From positions 4,030,001 to 4,094,000 of the forward strand of contig OZ240214.1 of NCBI GenBank assembly GCA_965197575.1: a stretch of 64,000 nucleotides of DNA. Reading direction: 5' to 3'. Positions 8,798 to 17,481 of this stretch are shown one piece after another. Positions within the stretch are counted from its first letter, which is position 1. Every line of letters starts with the position of its first letter. The position numbers and the translations under genes are program-made. A model generated the notes under the pieces. It saw only the letters and a program-made list of their open reading frames with translations. It did not search any database and was not told the origin of the DNA. Source of the DNA: VXOI01 sp965197575. Its GTDB lineage: Bacteria > Chloroflexota > Dehalococcoidia > Lucifugimonadales > UBA3495.

Positions 8798-8870
8798 AAA
8801 CACAGAGCGCACAGAGACCACCGAGAGTTATTCATATAAATAAAAAAACTCGGCGGTCTTGGCGCGCTCG
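8798..8870. repeat. Dispersed 'cagagcgcacagag' repeat, copy 2, with palindrome
   Basis: Bases 8798-8825 repeat the motif at 1624-1651. Here it is the left arm of an imperfect palindrome: agaccaccgag (8815-8825) pairs with ctcggcggtct (8849-8859), and flanking gagcgc pairs with gcgctc, around an A/T-rich loop. It sits between convergent genes and may also terminate transcription. Confidence 0.55.
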
Positions 8871-8874
8871 GCGT

Positions 8875-9624
8875 TTAATCAAAAACCCTGGGCAGGATGT
8901 AGTGGTCGATGGCGAAGGCCAGGCCGTCCTGTTCCACTGGCGGGGCGATGAAGCTGGCGGCGGCCTGCACCTCATCGGGTGCGCCGCCCATGGCGATAGG
9001 GAGGCCGCAAGCGCGGAGCATGGGGAGGTCGTTGTAGCTGTCGCCTACGCAGGCCATGTTCGCCGCGTTTACGCCCAGCATCTCGCCGACGCGGGCGATT
9101 CCGCTGCCCTTGTCCACGCCCGACCGGGTGAAGTCCACCGCCCACAGCCCGTTGTAGGGCAGCGACGCCTTGATGACGTTCATCTTGGGATGGGCCTGGA
9201 AGCGTTCGGCCAGAGCGTCGGCAACGCTGCGGGAAAGGTCAAGGGCGGAAATCCGCACGATGTCCCAATCGGGAATCTCGTCCTGCTTGCGGAAGGTGCC
9301 CTGAACGTGGGTCGCCACGAAATTGGCGTCCAGCTCGCCAATCAGCCGCATCACCTCACCGGCCAGTTCCGGCCCCAGCCCCGTGCTCCATATATGCTTG
9401 CCCGCCACCGGGTCAAGGATGGCCGCACCGCCGTCGGATAGCTGCGGAGTGGTCAGGCCCAACTGTCTGGCATAGGCGATAACGTCGTCGGGTTCGCGCC
9501 CCGTAGCGATGAACACCGGCGCCCGCGCCGACAGCCGCGCCACCGCTGCCATCACTCCCGGTGTGACGCGCTCGTCCGGCCCGATGATGGTGCCGTCCAA
9601 GTCCAGCGCCGCCGCCTTGATCAT
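8875..9624 (-). CDS. HAD-superfamily (Cof-type) hydrolase
   Basis: Haloacid-dehalogenase-type phosphatase, 249 aa. The nucleophile motif LDLDGTIIG is at residues 7-15, the Thr/Ser motif is FIATGRE, and the acidic motif is GDSYNDLPML near residue 193. These place it in the Cof/IIB subgroup, which usually hydrolyses sugar or nucleotide phosphates. It follows the VOC gene on the same strand, but a strong terminator lies between, so it probably has its own promoter. Substrate unknown. Confidence 0.9.
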   Translation of the reverse strand: MIKAAALDLDGTIIGPDERVTPGVMAAVARLSARAPVFIATGREPDDVIAYARQLGLTTPQLSDGGAAILDPVAGKHIWSTGLGPELAGEVMRLIGELDANFVATHVQGTFRKQDEIPDWDIVRISALDLSRSVADALAERFQAHPKMNVIKASLPYNGLWAVDFTRSGVDKGSGIARVGEMLGVNAANMACVGDSYNDLPMLRACGLPIAMGGAPDEVQAAASFIAPPVEQDGLAFAIDHYILPRVFD

Positions 9625-9642
9625 TCCCGCCCCTCCGGTGTC

Positions 9643-9676
9643 AAAAAATTAGAGAGGGCGCATCAGCCCTCTCTAA
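9643..9676 (-). terminator. Rho-independent terminator of the VOC gene
   Basis: Perfect 11-bp stem ttagagagggc / gccctctctaa (9649-9659 and 9666-9676) with a 6-base loop. On the minus strand a run of six T residues follows (9648-9643). It lies 27 bases beyond the VOC stop. Confidence 0.85.
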
Positions 9677-9703
9677 CGTGGAAACGTGCCCTTCAGCGGG
9701 GGT

Positions 9704-10159
9704 CTAGTCGAAGACCAGCGCGGTGTTCTGGCGACCGGGGCGGCGCATCTCCGCCAGGCCCTCTTCGGCGGTGTCGAAGGTGTTGCAGAACAACTCGATG
9801 CCGTTGCCGTCGGGGTCTTTGATGTAGATGCTCTTGGTCATGCTGTGGTCGACGGTCCGCAGTTCGGTGACCTCGTAGTACTCTTGGAGCCGGTTGTAGT
9901 AGTCCTTCAGCTCCTCGTAGTCCTCTACCTGGATGGCCATGTGGTTCAGTCCGAGGCCGCCCTCGACCACTTCCTGAGCGTCCTCTTTGGCCTGGAACAG
10001 GGCCAAGTCGTGGTGGATCCGGCCGCAGGTCAGGAACGTGCCGAAGCCCGGCCGCTCCACGGAAATCTCAAAACCCAGCACGTCGGTGTAGAACTTGGTG
10101 GCGGCGTCAACGTCCTTGACGTTCAGGACAAGGTGTCCAATCCTCTTCGGCTTCGCCAT
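9704..10159 (-). CDS. VOC-family (glyoxalase/extradiol dioxygenase-like) protein
   Basis: Metal-dependent fold protein, 151 aa, with two beta-alpha-beta-beta-beta modules. RIGHLVLNVKDVDAATKFY opens the first. LNHMAIQVEDYEELKDYY and IYIKDPDGNGIELF form the second. The His (GHLVL), His (NHMAI) and Glu (GIELF) are the usual metal ligands, so it is likely catalytic, as a ring-cleaving dioxygenase, glyoxalase or similar. Such proteins are often found beside flavin monooxygenases in aromatic breakdown. The true substrate is not evident. Confidence 0.88.
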   Translation of the reverse strand: MAKPKRIGHLVLNVKDVDAATKFYTDVLGFEISVERPGFGTFLTCGRIHHDLALFQAKEDAQEVVEGGLGLNHMAIQVEDYEELKDYYNRLQEYYEVTELRTVDHSMTKSIYIKDPDGNGIELFCNTFDTAEEGLAEMRRPGRQNTALVFD

Positions 10160-10248
10160 TGCTTCCTCCGTTTGGACTCATTCGAGTCTTTTGTGTTGTC
10201 TAATATTACCCTTGGGCCCGGCTTTTGCCAACACCGCACAACCCGCAT

Positions 10249-10614
10249 TCACTGGCCGGTATCAACGGGCGCCTTGAAAATCGCCGAACCGTCCTCGCCA
10301 TGAGTGTGGCTAATCAAGGCTCGGGTAATCTGCTGCTGGGTGCGCTCCATGGCCGTCAGCAGCCGAGTTTCCAAGTCACGCATTTCGTCTCGGAGAAGAC
10401 GCATATCTTGCCGGAGCAGGCTGATGTCCTCCCGTATTAGCTCATTGCTGGCGCGCAGCCCCCGAATCTCCGTTCTGGCTACGCTGATTTCCGTTTTGAC
10501 CGAATTGATTTCCGTCCAGATAAAAGTGGTCATTCCAGCGATGGAGCTGAGAACCATTACCAATACCACTATCCCGCCGCTGTTCTGGTAAATCCGCTTC
10601 CAAACCTCGCCCAT
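10249..10614 (-). CDS. Small membrane-anchored coiled-coil protein
   Basis: Protein of 121 aa with one transmembrane segment (IVVLVMVLSSIAGMTTFIW, about residues 16-34) followed by a heptad-rich coiled coil of about 60 residues. GGGAG six bases before ATG 10614 favours that start over ATG 10638. No enzymatic motif. It looks like a structural or scaffold protein. It is not clearly in an operon. Confidence 0.6.
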   Translation of the reverse strand: MGEVWKRIYQNSGGIVVLVMVLSSIAGMTTFIWTEINSVKTEISVARTEIRGLRASNELIREDISLLRQDMRLLRDEMRDLETRLLTAMERTQQQITRALISHTHGEDGSAIFKAPVDTGQ

Positions 10615-10680
10615 AAACGGCTCCCGTCCTGCCCCCATCTCTATGACCGGGAGTTTGCCATAGCCATTGTAACCACCCCA

Positions 10681-12135
10681 TTACCCTTCCCGTTCCAAGA
10701 ACTCCCTCACCCGCTCCATCGCCCCCTCCCTATCATAAGTGCGATAGGTCAGCATCGCGTTGCGTACCGGGTCGCCGCCGAAGAACCGCTCGTAGAGCAC
10801 CTGCCTGCCGCCGAAGGCGCTGCAAGCCACGTCCCAAGCCAGGCGGAACAGCCGTACCCGGTCGCGTCCGCCGGAGTTGTCGGTGGCGAGGTAACGCTCT
10901 ACGTCCGGGCCGATGGCGGCGTCGAAGTCGCCCTCCGACGGCAACGCCATCAAGCTGCTGGCGCCCAGCAATTGCACGATCTCGGCCAGCCGGGGGTAGA
11001 TCATGGTGGGGTACAGGGCCCGGCCCGCCGTGATGGGTCCTTGGGCCGGGCACATCACTCCCCATTTATTTAGCTGGGCGTCGGCCTCGGAGGCCCGGAT
11101 GCAGGCCTTCAGCGTCTCCAGGTAAACAATGATCTCCGAAATTCGTTCCTGGACATGGGGCAGCTCCCCGGAGCCCATGGTGTCCACCATCAATTGGGCC
11201 AGCCCCAGGATGAACTCGGTCTTCACGACGCAACGATTCACCACCTGGTAGCCCGAATGGGTGGTGGACTGGGTGGCGATAGCGTAGTTGTTGCACATCT
11301 CCACGTCGCCCAGCAGGAACACCCGCTCCCACGGCACCAGCACGTCGTCGAAGAACACCAGTGCGTCCATTTCCTCGAATCGCGACCCCAGGGGGTGGTC
11401 GAAGTTGGAGCGGCCGAAGTCGAAGCTCTCGCGGCAGATGAACTTCACGCCGGGTGTGTCGTTGGGAATGGCGAAGGAAAAAGCCTGCCGCCAAGCATCC
11501 TCGCCGATCAGATGCGTGCGGGTCGGGTAAACCGCGATCTCGTCGGAGACGGGACCCAAGGTGGCCAGGATGCGGCTGCCGCGAACGATGATGCCCGCGT
11601 CGGTCTCTTTGACCACGGTTAACGCCACCTGATCGTCGATGTTGTCCACCACACCGGCGTCGCGGCGGCGTTGCAGGTTGACCAATGTGTGAGTGAGGGT
11701 GACGTCGTTCTCGCGGATATGCTCGAAAAAACGGAGTACGTTCTGGTCGAACCCGTCCCGGTTCGTGCCGAAGTAGGCGGCGGCCCCGGCCCAGCCAGCG
11801 ATGGACACGTTCATAAAATCGGGCGTGCGGGCCATCATGCCGCAGCCCTGCCAAGCCCAGCGGGTCATCATCGCCCGACGGCGGGACAGGTCCTCGTGGG
11901 TGCTGGGGATCATAAAGGAAAGACCCACCGGCTCGCCCGACGACGGCGAGGCGAAAGTCATCTCGTCCCGCAGGGCAGGGTCGTGCTGCTTGTCATACAG
12001 CGCGGCCACCGACCGCACCCCGCCCCGCAGCGCCGGGTGGGTGGTGACGTCGGCGACGCGCTCGCCGCGAATCCACACCTCAGCGGGGTTGTCGCGGAGG
12101 TTGGCGATGTATTGGTTGCCGGTTTTCGCTGGCAT
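10681..12135 (-). CDS. 4-hydroxyphenylacetate 3-hydroxylase (HpaB) family FAD monooxygenase
   Basis: FADH2-dependent monooxygenase of the HpaB family, 484 aa. The N-terminal domain begins TGNQYIANLRDNPAEVWIRG, and later segments DALVFFDDVLVPWERVFLLGD and FGGRQVLYERFFGGDP are family hallmarks. Such enzymes hydroxylate phenols using FADH2 supplied by a separate reductase (HpaC), which is not seen nearby. Related Chloroflexota proteins also include 4-hydroxybutanoyl-CoA dehydratase-like members. TGGAG before ATG 12135 sets the start. A decayed copy of its N-terminal region lies directly upstream. Confidence 0.88.
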   Translation of the reverse strand: MPAKTGNQYIANLRDNPAEVWIRGERVADVTTHPALRGGVRSVAALYDKQHDPALRDEMTFASPSSGEPVGLSFMIPSTHEDLSRRRAMMTRWAWQGCGMMARTPDFMNVSIAGWAGAAAYFGTNRDGFDQNVLRFFEHIRENDVTLTHTLVNLQRRRDAGVVDNIDDQVALTVVKETDAGIIVRGSRILATLGPVSDEIAVYPTRTHLIGEDAWRQAFSFAIPNDTPGVKFICRESFDFGRSNFDHPLGSRFEEMDALVFFDDVLVPWERVFLLGDVEMCNNYAIATQSTTHSGYQVVNRCVVKTEFILGLAQLMVDTMGSGELPHVQERISEIIVYLETLKACIRASEADAQLNKWGVMCPAQGPITAGRALYPTMIYPRLAEIVQLLGASSLMALPSEGDFDAAIGPDVERYLATDNSGGRDRVRLFRLAWDVACSAFGGRQVLYERFFGGDPVRNAMLTYRTYDREGAMERVREFLEREG

Positions 12136-12167
12136 GGTTGCTCCAATAGGATGGCTAGACGTCAAGG

Positions 12168-12280
12168 ATGTTGAGAATAGTAACATGCGGGTCGTGCTGC
12201 TGACCGTACAGTGCGGCCACCGACCCCACCCCGCCTGTAGGACGGGATGCTCAATAACGTCCTTCACCTGATAGCCGCTC
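12168..12280 (-). pseudogene. Remnant of a second HpaB-family N-terminal region
   Basis: On the minus strand VKDVIEHPVLQAG, then after a one-base frame change VGSVAALYGQQHDP, closely parallels VADVTTHPALRGGVRSVAALYDKQHDP in the intact gene downstream. About 110 bases remain and there is no stop-free frame. It is a partial duplication or relic. Confidence 0.6.
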
Positions 12281-12972
12281 ACGCAACTGGCCAAATAATG
12301 ACTGACAGCAGGCTGTTGACCTCATGACCGGTCAATGACTAGACTTTCAGACGCGACGCTGACGAGGCTGGCTTTGGCAAGGAGACCGTTGGGGAAGAGA
12401 GAATGACGCGATGACTAGGCGGATGCCACCCAATGCGTGGGAGCAAGCTGCCTTGCTACCTCGTGAGAAAGAACAATGCCCGCGGGTATACCACCTGGGA
12501 CAAGCAAACCTGTACCTGGGCGATTTTTCGGAAGTGTCTGAAGAGTGGCCGTCCCCGACGGTGATAGTCGTAGATGGGCCCTATGGCGTGGCGAGTTACC
12601 CGGGCGACCCCATATCCCATGAAGACTTGGCGGAATGGTATTCTCCCCATGTTGCCCATTGGTCTAAACACGCTTTGCCGGAAACTACGCTCTGGTTCTG
12701 GAACACTGAAATAGGTTGGGCCAGCGTACACCCGGTTTTGGCGCGGCATGGTTGGGAATATCGGTCTTGTCATATATGGGACAAGGGAGTGGGGCATATT
12801 GCAGGTAACGCAAACAGCAAGACGCTGCGCCGTTTTCCAGTAGTTACCGAAGTTTGCGTTCAGTACGTGCGCAATGTAACCGTTAACTCAAACGGGCAGA
12901 CGATGAGTCTGAAACAGTGGGTGCGGCACGAATGGGAACGAAGCGGATTAACCCTTAGCGAAGCCAACCTAG

Positions 12973-14202
12973 TAGTTCAACAACCTTGAATTGCTGGATA
13001 TAGAGACTTCAGTTTGATGCGCGCATCCTCGGTGGTGAAGCGCCAGTTCACTTGTATCGTGTCCCGGTTGCGTCGGCCTTGCCAAGCGTTGACCTCGCGG
13101 CGCAGGATACTTTGGCTGGCCATACGCCGGTCCAGACATTGCCGGGCCAGCACCCCGATCTCAATCTCGGCCATGTTCAGCCAACTCCCATGTTTCGGCG
13201 TGTAGCGGACCTCCAGCCGTTCGGCGATGCGCCGCGCCTCGGCAGGCTCAAACGCCTCGTACAACGAGGCCGGATGGTGGGTGTTCAGGTTGTCCATCAC
13301 CAGCACAATCCGGTCCTTGCCAGCATAGTCCTCATCCACCAGCTTCTTGATCTGCCGCGCCCAATCCACTTTCGTGCGGCGGTCCGTCACTTCGACCCGC
13401 CGCCATCCTGCCAAGGGCGCAAACAACATGAACCGGTTGCTCACGCCATTGCGCTCGTATTCGTAATCGTACACCGCCGCCGCGCCCGGCCCGGCCGGCC
13501 GCCCCACCCGGGTCTCCTTCACTTGCTGTTTGCTGGTCTCATCCAGGCACACCAGCACTTCGTTGTCCCCGTAGGAGCGCTGGTAGACTTCCAGTACATC
13601 TTCCATCGCGCACACAAAGTCCGCGTTGCTTTCAGGCGGGATGCACCAGCACTCTTTCAGCCAGGGCTTGAGTTCGTTTTTTTAAGCGCCTGGCGCACCG
13701 TCTCGCCGCTGATGCTCTCCACTATCTCGCATTCGACCAGCTGGTCCGCCAACAACTTCAGCGTCCAACGCACGCGGCCTTCCGGCGGTTCCGCACAGGC
13801 CAACGCAATCAAGTGGGCTTCCCCGGCGCCATCCAGTTTCTTCTGACGGCGGCGCAGTTGCCGCTTACGGTTCAGCGCCGCCTCAATCCCTTCCTCCACA
13901 CAACAACGGCGCACCCTTTCAACCGTCGCGCTGCTAATCTTGAGAACTCTGGCAATCTCTTCGTCCTTCAGGGACCCGTCTGCTTGCGCCTCATTGCTCA
14001 GCAGCAAGATGCGGGCATGGGTCTGCTTATACGCCGCCGCACGCCCGCGGGAAACCAACGCCTTCAGTTCCTGTTGCTCTTCGGTTGTCAGCTGGATACG
14101 GTATTTCTTGGCCGGCATGACGATTCTCCCTTGCTCCAATCCACTAATCCCTATGCTTGGGAGAATACATCCTTCATGCCTCATTTCAAAGCTGTTGGTC
14201 TA
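12973..14202 (-). mobile_element. IS630-family insertion sequence with TA target duplication
   Basis: Element 12975-14200 (1,226 bp). Imperfect terminal inverted repeats start gttcaacaaccttgaa on the left, and gaccaacagctttgaa on the right read inward. TA dinucleotides at 12973-12974 and 14201-14202 are the duplication expected of IS630/Tc1-type elements. Removing the element and one TA restores the methyltransferase frame. Confidence 0.88.
12977..14118 (-). CDS. IS630-family transposase (two frames, probable -1 frameshift)
   Basis: The upstream frame (ATG 14118 to about 13677) encodes an N-terminal helix-turn-helix: IARVLKISSATVERVRR. The downstream frame (about 13680 to 12977) encodes the DDE catalytic domain with VLVCLDETSK, RIVLVMDNLNTH and PKHGSWLNMAEIEIG, supplying Asp, Asp and Glu. 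The frames are offset by -1 and meet at a run of seven A residues (13677-13683 on the minus strand), a typical slippage site in this family. Hence it is probably a functional frameshifted gene. The stop lies inside the terminal repeat. Confidence 0.82.
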
Positions 14203-14680
14203 CTAGCCTGCGGCGTCAAGAACGCTGCGACCCGTAAGTATCTAACCAAGTGTCATCTTTGGTATTTTCCTCCGCCGGAAGCGTTTGAGCTTCTGGCTCA
14301 ATACGCCAACCGTCACGGACGGCCAGAAGGCAAACCTTATTACAGTCTGAACGGCATACGCCCGGCCACTGCTGAAGAATGGGCCAAAATGAGGGCCAAG
14401 TTCCATTGCGGTGTAGGCATTACCAATGTTTGGAGGGAACCGCCGGTACGTGGCGAAGAGCGTCTCAAGCATGTGTATAAAAGCGTCCATATGAACCAGA
14501 AGCCGCTCCGTCTGCTGGAGCAAATGATACTGGCGTCCTCGGATCAGGACGATGTGGTGTGGGAACCCTTCGGCGGACTTTGTTCCACTGCTATCGCCGC
14601 GCTTAACACGGGAAGGCAATGTTATAGCGCCGAAATACTAGAGGACTACTATAGAGCGGCACTGGCCAGGCTAGCTAACC

Positions 14681-15445
14681 ATGACACTGCCTAGCCCTTC
14701 GCAGCCCCATGTCGCCTGGCCTCATTTCCAGGCGTACCGGCAGGTTATCGAAGCCATCTATGCGATTCCGGCGCACTTCAACAGCCGGACGGTTATTGAA
14801 GGCATACCTGCCACAGACCTTCAAACCCTCAACACCGTGTTGGGCGCCGCCATAGAGGGGCAGGTTGTATCGACATTGAACCAGATGCGTTCCGTGTGGG
14901 ACCCCGTCGAGGAATATCAGACTTATTTCTTTCAACGCCAAGCGCAGGTGTTCCCAGATGTCCTATTCAAGTCAGACCGCAACGGCCAAGATATCGTGCT
15001 TGGCATCGAGCTTAAGGGTTGGTATCTCTTGTCCAAAGAGAGAGTTCCCAACTTCCGATTCACCACGACGCTTAACGCCTGCGCCGATGCTGACCTTGTA
15101 GTTATGGTTCCTTGGGCCTTAAGCAATGTGCTTTCGGGCAGCCCAGTGGCATACCGGCCATTCGTCACCCCGGCGAAGTACGCAGCGGCCTACCGCAATT
15201 ATTGGTGGACTGAAATACGGAGTTCACGGAGCGATAAAGGAATTATCGTTCCCTCTTTAGTAAGTCCATACCCGTCAAAGAGCGACCAAGTAGCTGACCG
15301 TCCCAAGAGCGACGGGGGCGGCAATTTTGGACGCCTTGCCCGGACCGGAATGATGGATGAATTTATCGAGGAAACTCTTAACCTTCCTCTGGCCGGGATT
15401 CCTGCCAGAGACTGGATAGATTTCCTACGGCAATTTGAGCAATAG
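14681..15445 (+). CDS. Probable type II restriction endonuclease
   Basis: Protein of 254 aa whose start overlaps the last 14 bases of the methyltransferase. It has a PD-(D/E)xK nuclease signature: PD at residues 92-93 and ELK at 110-112 (GIELKGWY), with an upstream Glu at 60 (AAIEGQVV). This spacing and position next to a methyltransferase support a restriction enzyme. Recognition sequence unknown. The frame is intact although the partner methyltransferase is split, so the nuclease should be silent, inactive, or countered by another methylase. Assignment is from motif and context, not from a named family. Confidence 0.72.
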   Translation: MTLPSPSQPHVAWPHFQAYRQVIEAIYAIPAHFNSRTVIEGIPATDLQTLNTVLGAAIEGQVVSTLNQMRSVWDPVEEYQTYFFQRQAQVFPDVLFKSDRNGQDIVLGIELKGWYLLSKERVPNFRFTTTLNACADADLVVMVPWALSNVLSGSPVAYRPFVTPAKYAAAYRNYWWTEIRSSRSDKGIIVPSLVSPYPSKSDQVADRPKSDGGGNFGRLARTGMMDEFIEETLNLPLAGIPARDWIDFLRQFEQ

Positions 15446-15556
15446 TAAGTGTGCGCGTCCACGGGCCCTAGTTGCCGAAGACTAGCCGCCCGTACCAAAT
15501 CCCTCCCCCTTGTGATACATTGCGTTCCACCTGAACCCCACCGTCAGGAGGACGCA

Positions 15557-16657
15557 ATGAAAGGCCGAGTTGTTGCCTGCAAGGAATACGGCAAACCCTT
15601 TGTCATCGAGGAGTACGACGTTCCCGAACCCGCCCCCGGCGCGGTCGTGCTGCGCATGACCCAGGCGGGCATCTGCGGGTCGGACCTGCACGTTTGGCGC
15701 GGCGACCAAGTGAACGTGCCGCTGCCGCCCACGGGCCGGGCCATGGGCCACGAGGGCACCGGCGTCATCGACGTGCTGGGCGACGGCGTGACCACCGACT
15801 CCGCAGGAGCGCCCATCGAAAAGGGCGACCGCGTCGTCTACGCCGCAGTATTCCCCTGCTACCACTGCCACCAGTGCCTGCAAGGCAACACCAACTGGTG
15901 CATGAACCGAAACTACCCAGCCGCCGGGACCTGGCCCTACTTCACCGGCACCTACGCCGACTACCTGTATCTGCCGCCGCGGCACCCCTTCTTCCGGGTG
16001 CCCGACGAGTTGGACGACGATCTGCTGGGCCCGGTGAACTGCGCCATGGGCACCGTGACCACCGGCCTGATCCGGGCCGACGCCGGTGAGGGCGATTACG
16101 TGGTGATCCAGGGCGCGGGCGGGCTGGGCATCCACGCTACCGCCATGGCCAAGGAAATGGGCGCCGACCGGGTCATCGTGCTCGACAGGCTGGAGAACCG
16201 CTTGGAGCTGGCCGAGGCTTTCGGCGCCGACCACACCATCAACATCGAGGAGTTCAACACCCCGGAGACCCGCCTCAGCCGTGTCCGGGAACTGACCGAC
16301 GGCCGGGGAGCGGACGTGGTCATGGAGCTGGTGGGCCGGGCCGAACTGCTGGCCGAGGGCATCGACATGCTCAGCAACGGCGGCACTTTCGTCGAGATCG
16401 GCGACATCGTGCGGGGCCGAGAGGTGTCCATCGACCCGTCGAAGCTGCTACAGGGCAAGAACATCGTGGGTTCTTTGATGTACAAGCCGGAACTGCTGCC
16501 CCGCCTGCTCAACTTCCTGGTGCGGAACCACAAGAAGCTGCCCTTCGACCGCATCGTCTCCCACAAGTTCCCCTTGGCCGAAGTGAACGAGGCCTTCCCC
16601 CAATGCGAATGGGACCAGCGCCAGCCGGAGATAACGCGGGCCATGCTGGTTCCGTAG
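15557..16657 (+). CDS. Zinc-binding alcohol dehydrogenase (MDR family)
   Basis: Medium-chain dehydrogenase/reductase, 366 aa. The catalytic zinc site is Cys in GICGSDLH and His/Glu in GHEGTG. A structural zinc loop follows (CYHCHQCLQGNTNWC). The nucleotide-binding turn is GAGGLGIHATAMAKEMGA, with Asp after the second strand (VIVLD) suggesting NAD preference. AGGAGG at 15546-15551 precedes ATG 15557. It resembles threonine/sorbitol-type dehydrogenases. Substrate unknown. A long perfect hairpin follows the stop. Confidence 0.9.
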   Translation: MKGRVVACKEYGKPFVIEEYDVPEPAPGAVVLRMTQAGICGSDLHVWRGDQVNVPLPPTGRAMGHEGTGVIDVLGDGVTTDSAGAPIEKGDRVVYAAVFPCYHCHQCLQGNTNWCMNRNYPAAGTWPYFTGTYADYLYLPPRHPFFRVPDELDDDLLGPVNCAMGTVTTGLIRADAGEGDYVVIQGAGGLGIHATAMAKEMGADRVIVLDRLENRLELAEAFGADHTINIEEFNTPETRLSRVRELTDGRGADVVMELVGRAELLAEGIDMLSNGGTFVEIGDIVRGREVSIDPSKLLQGKNIVGSLMYKPELLPRLLNFLVRNHKKLPFDRIVSHKFPLAEVNEAFPQCEWDQRQPEITRAMLVP

Positions 16658-16686
16658 GGGGCAATCTCTTCCGCAACCACGAAACA

Positions 16687-16719
16687 CAGTCGGCCCCGGA
16701 CCTGGTCCGGGGCCGACTG
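16687..16719 (+). terminator. GC-rich hairpin after the alcohol dehydrogenase
   Basis: Inverted repeat 16687-16702 / 16704-16719 (cagtcggccccggac and inverse), about 30 bases after the stop. No U-tract follows, so it may be a stabiliser or an unusual terminator. Confidence 0.6.
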
Positions 16720-16822
16720 TCATCCAAATGTGAACGTTATGTTATGTTCTGACAAAAGGCCGCTTCTTGGCTGACATTGCCCCGATGACAGGGAGATGCC
16801 TCTCGGCTATCATAGGCTCACT

Positions 16823-17464
16823 ATGCCACCGCCCCCGAAACCGAAAATTTACCATATCGTGCACGTCGATAGGTTACCGTCCATCATCGCGGACGGTTAT
16901 CTTTGGTGTGACCGTGTTGCCATCCAGCGCGGTGTCCCGGGTACAACCATCGGGATGAGCAACATCAAAGAAAGACGGCTCAATCAGTTGACTCTCAATA
17001 GTTACCCTAGCCTGAATGTTGGTGATTGTGTTCCGTTTTATTTCTGCCCCAGATCAGTGATGCTTTACGTAATCCACAGAAGCAATAATCCCGATCTTTC
17101 CTACGAAGACGGACAGGCCCCGATCGTCCATCTGGAGGCAGATCTGCACGATGTGGTTAATTGGGCTAATGACAATAACCGCAGCTGGGCTTTTACAACG
17201 TCGAACGCTGGCTCATATTACTTCGATGATCACTCAGACTTGGATCACTTGGACGAGATTAACTGGAATGCCGTTGCAGCAAACCAGTGGAGCGGTGACA
17301 AGGAAAGCAAACAATCGGAGTTTTTGGTGGAGCATTCCTTCCCTTGGCATCTGGTCTCGCGTGTCGGGGTATTATCCAATCTGGTACGCAGTCAAGTCGT
17401 GGCATCTATATCAACCAGCACTCATCAACCCGTGGTGCAGAGAATGCCGGGTTGGTACTACTGA
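16823..17464 (+). CDS. darT: DarT ssDNA thymidine ADP-ribosyltransferase toxin
   Basis: Toxin that attaches ADP-ribose from NAD+ to thymidines in single-stranded DNA, blocking replication, 213 aa as usual for DarT. The N-terminus IYHIVHVDRLPSII (residues 9-22) matches the NAD-binding start. MSNIKERRL (45-53) holds the conserved arginines. KQSEFLVE (163-170) carries the catalytic Glu. ATG 16823 gives the family N-terminus. The cognate antitoxin gene begins 17 bases after the stop. Base composition is less GC-rich than neighbours, consistent with transfer. Confidence 0.93.
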   Translation: MPPPPKPKIYHIVHVDRLPSIIADGYLWCDRVAIQRGVPGTTIGMSNIKERRLNQLTLNSYPSLNVGDCVPFYFCPRSVMLYVIHRSNNPDLSYEDGQAPIVHLEADLHDVVNWANDNNRSWAFTTSNAGSYYFDDHSDLDHLDEINWNAVAANQWSGDKESKQSEFLVEHSFPWHLVSRVGVLSNLVRSQVVASISTSTHQPVVQRMPGWYY

Positions 17465-17481
17465 TGAGGAGGGACGGCGCG

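Larger units (their letters stand above)
12411..14694 (+). pseudogene. DNA methyltransferase interrupted by an IS630-family element
   Basis: Two exon-like parts, 12411-12974 and 14203-14694, join in frame once the element and one TA are removed, giving a 351-aa protein reading ...EANLV-LACGVKN.... Motif IV is DGPYG (residues 55-59) in place of DPPY. The C-terminal part has MNQKPLRLLEQ and VWEPFGGLCSTAIAAL, the FxG SAM-binding motif, so the order is catalytic motif first, as in beta-class N6-adenine/N4-cytosine enzymes. The gene overlaps the downstream nuclease start by 14 bases. As it stands the N-terminal half ends after four foreign residues, so activity is lost. Confidence 0.85.

Noticed and set aside
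14242..14619. Minus-strand frame over the methyltransferase C-terminal part
   Set aside because: Shadow of the reconstructed methyltransferase, which carries clear SAM motifs.
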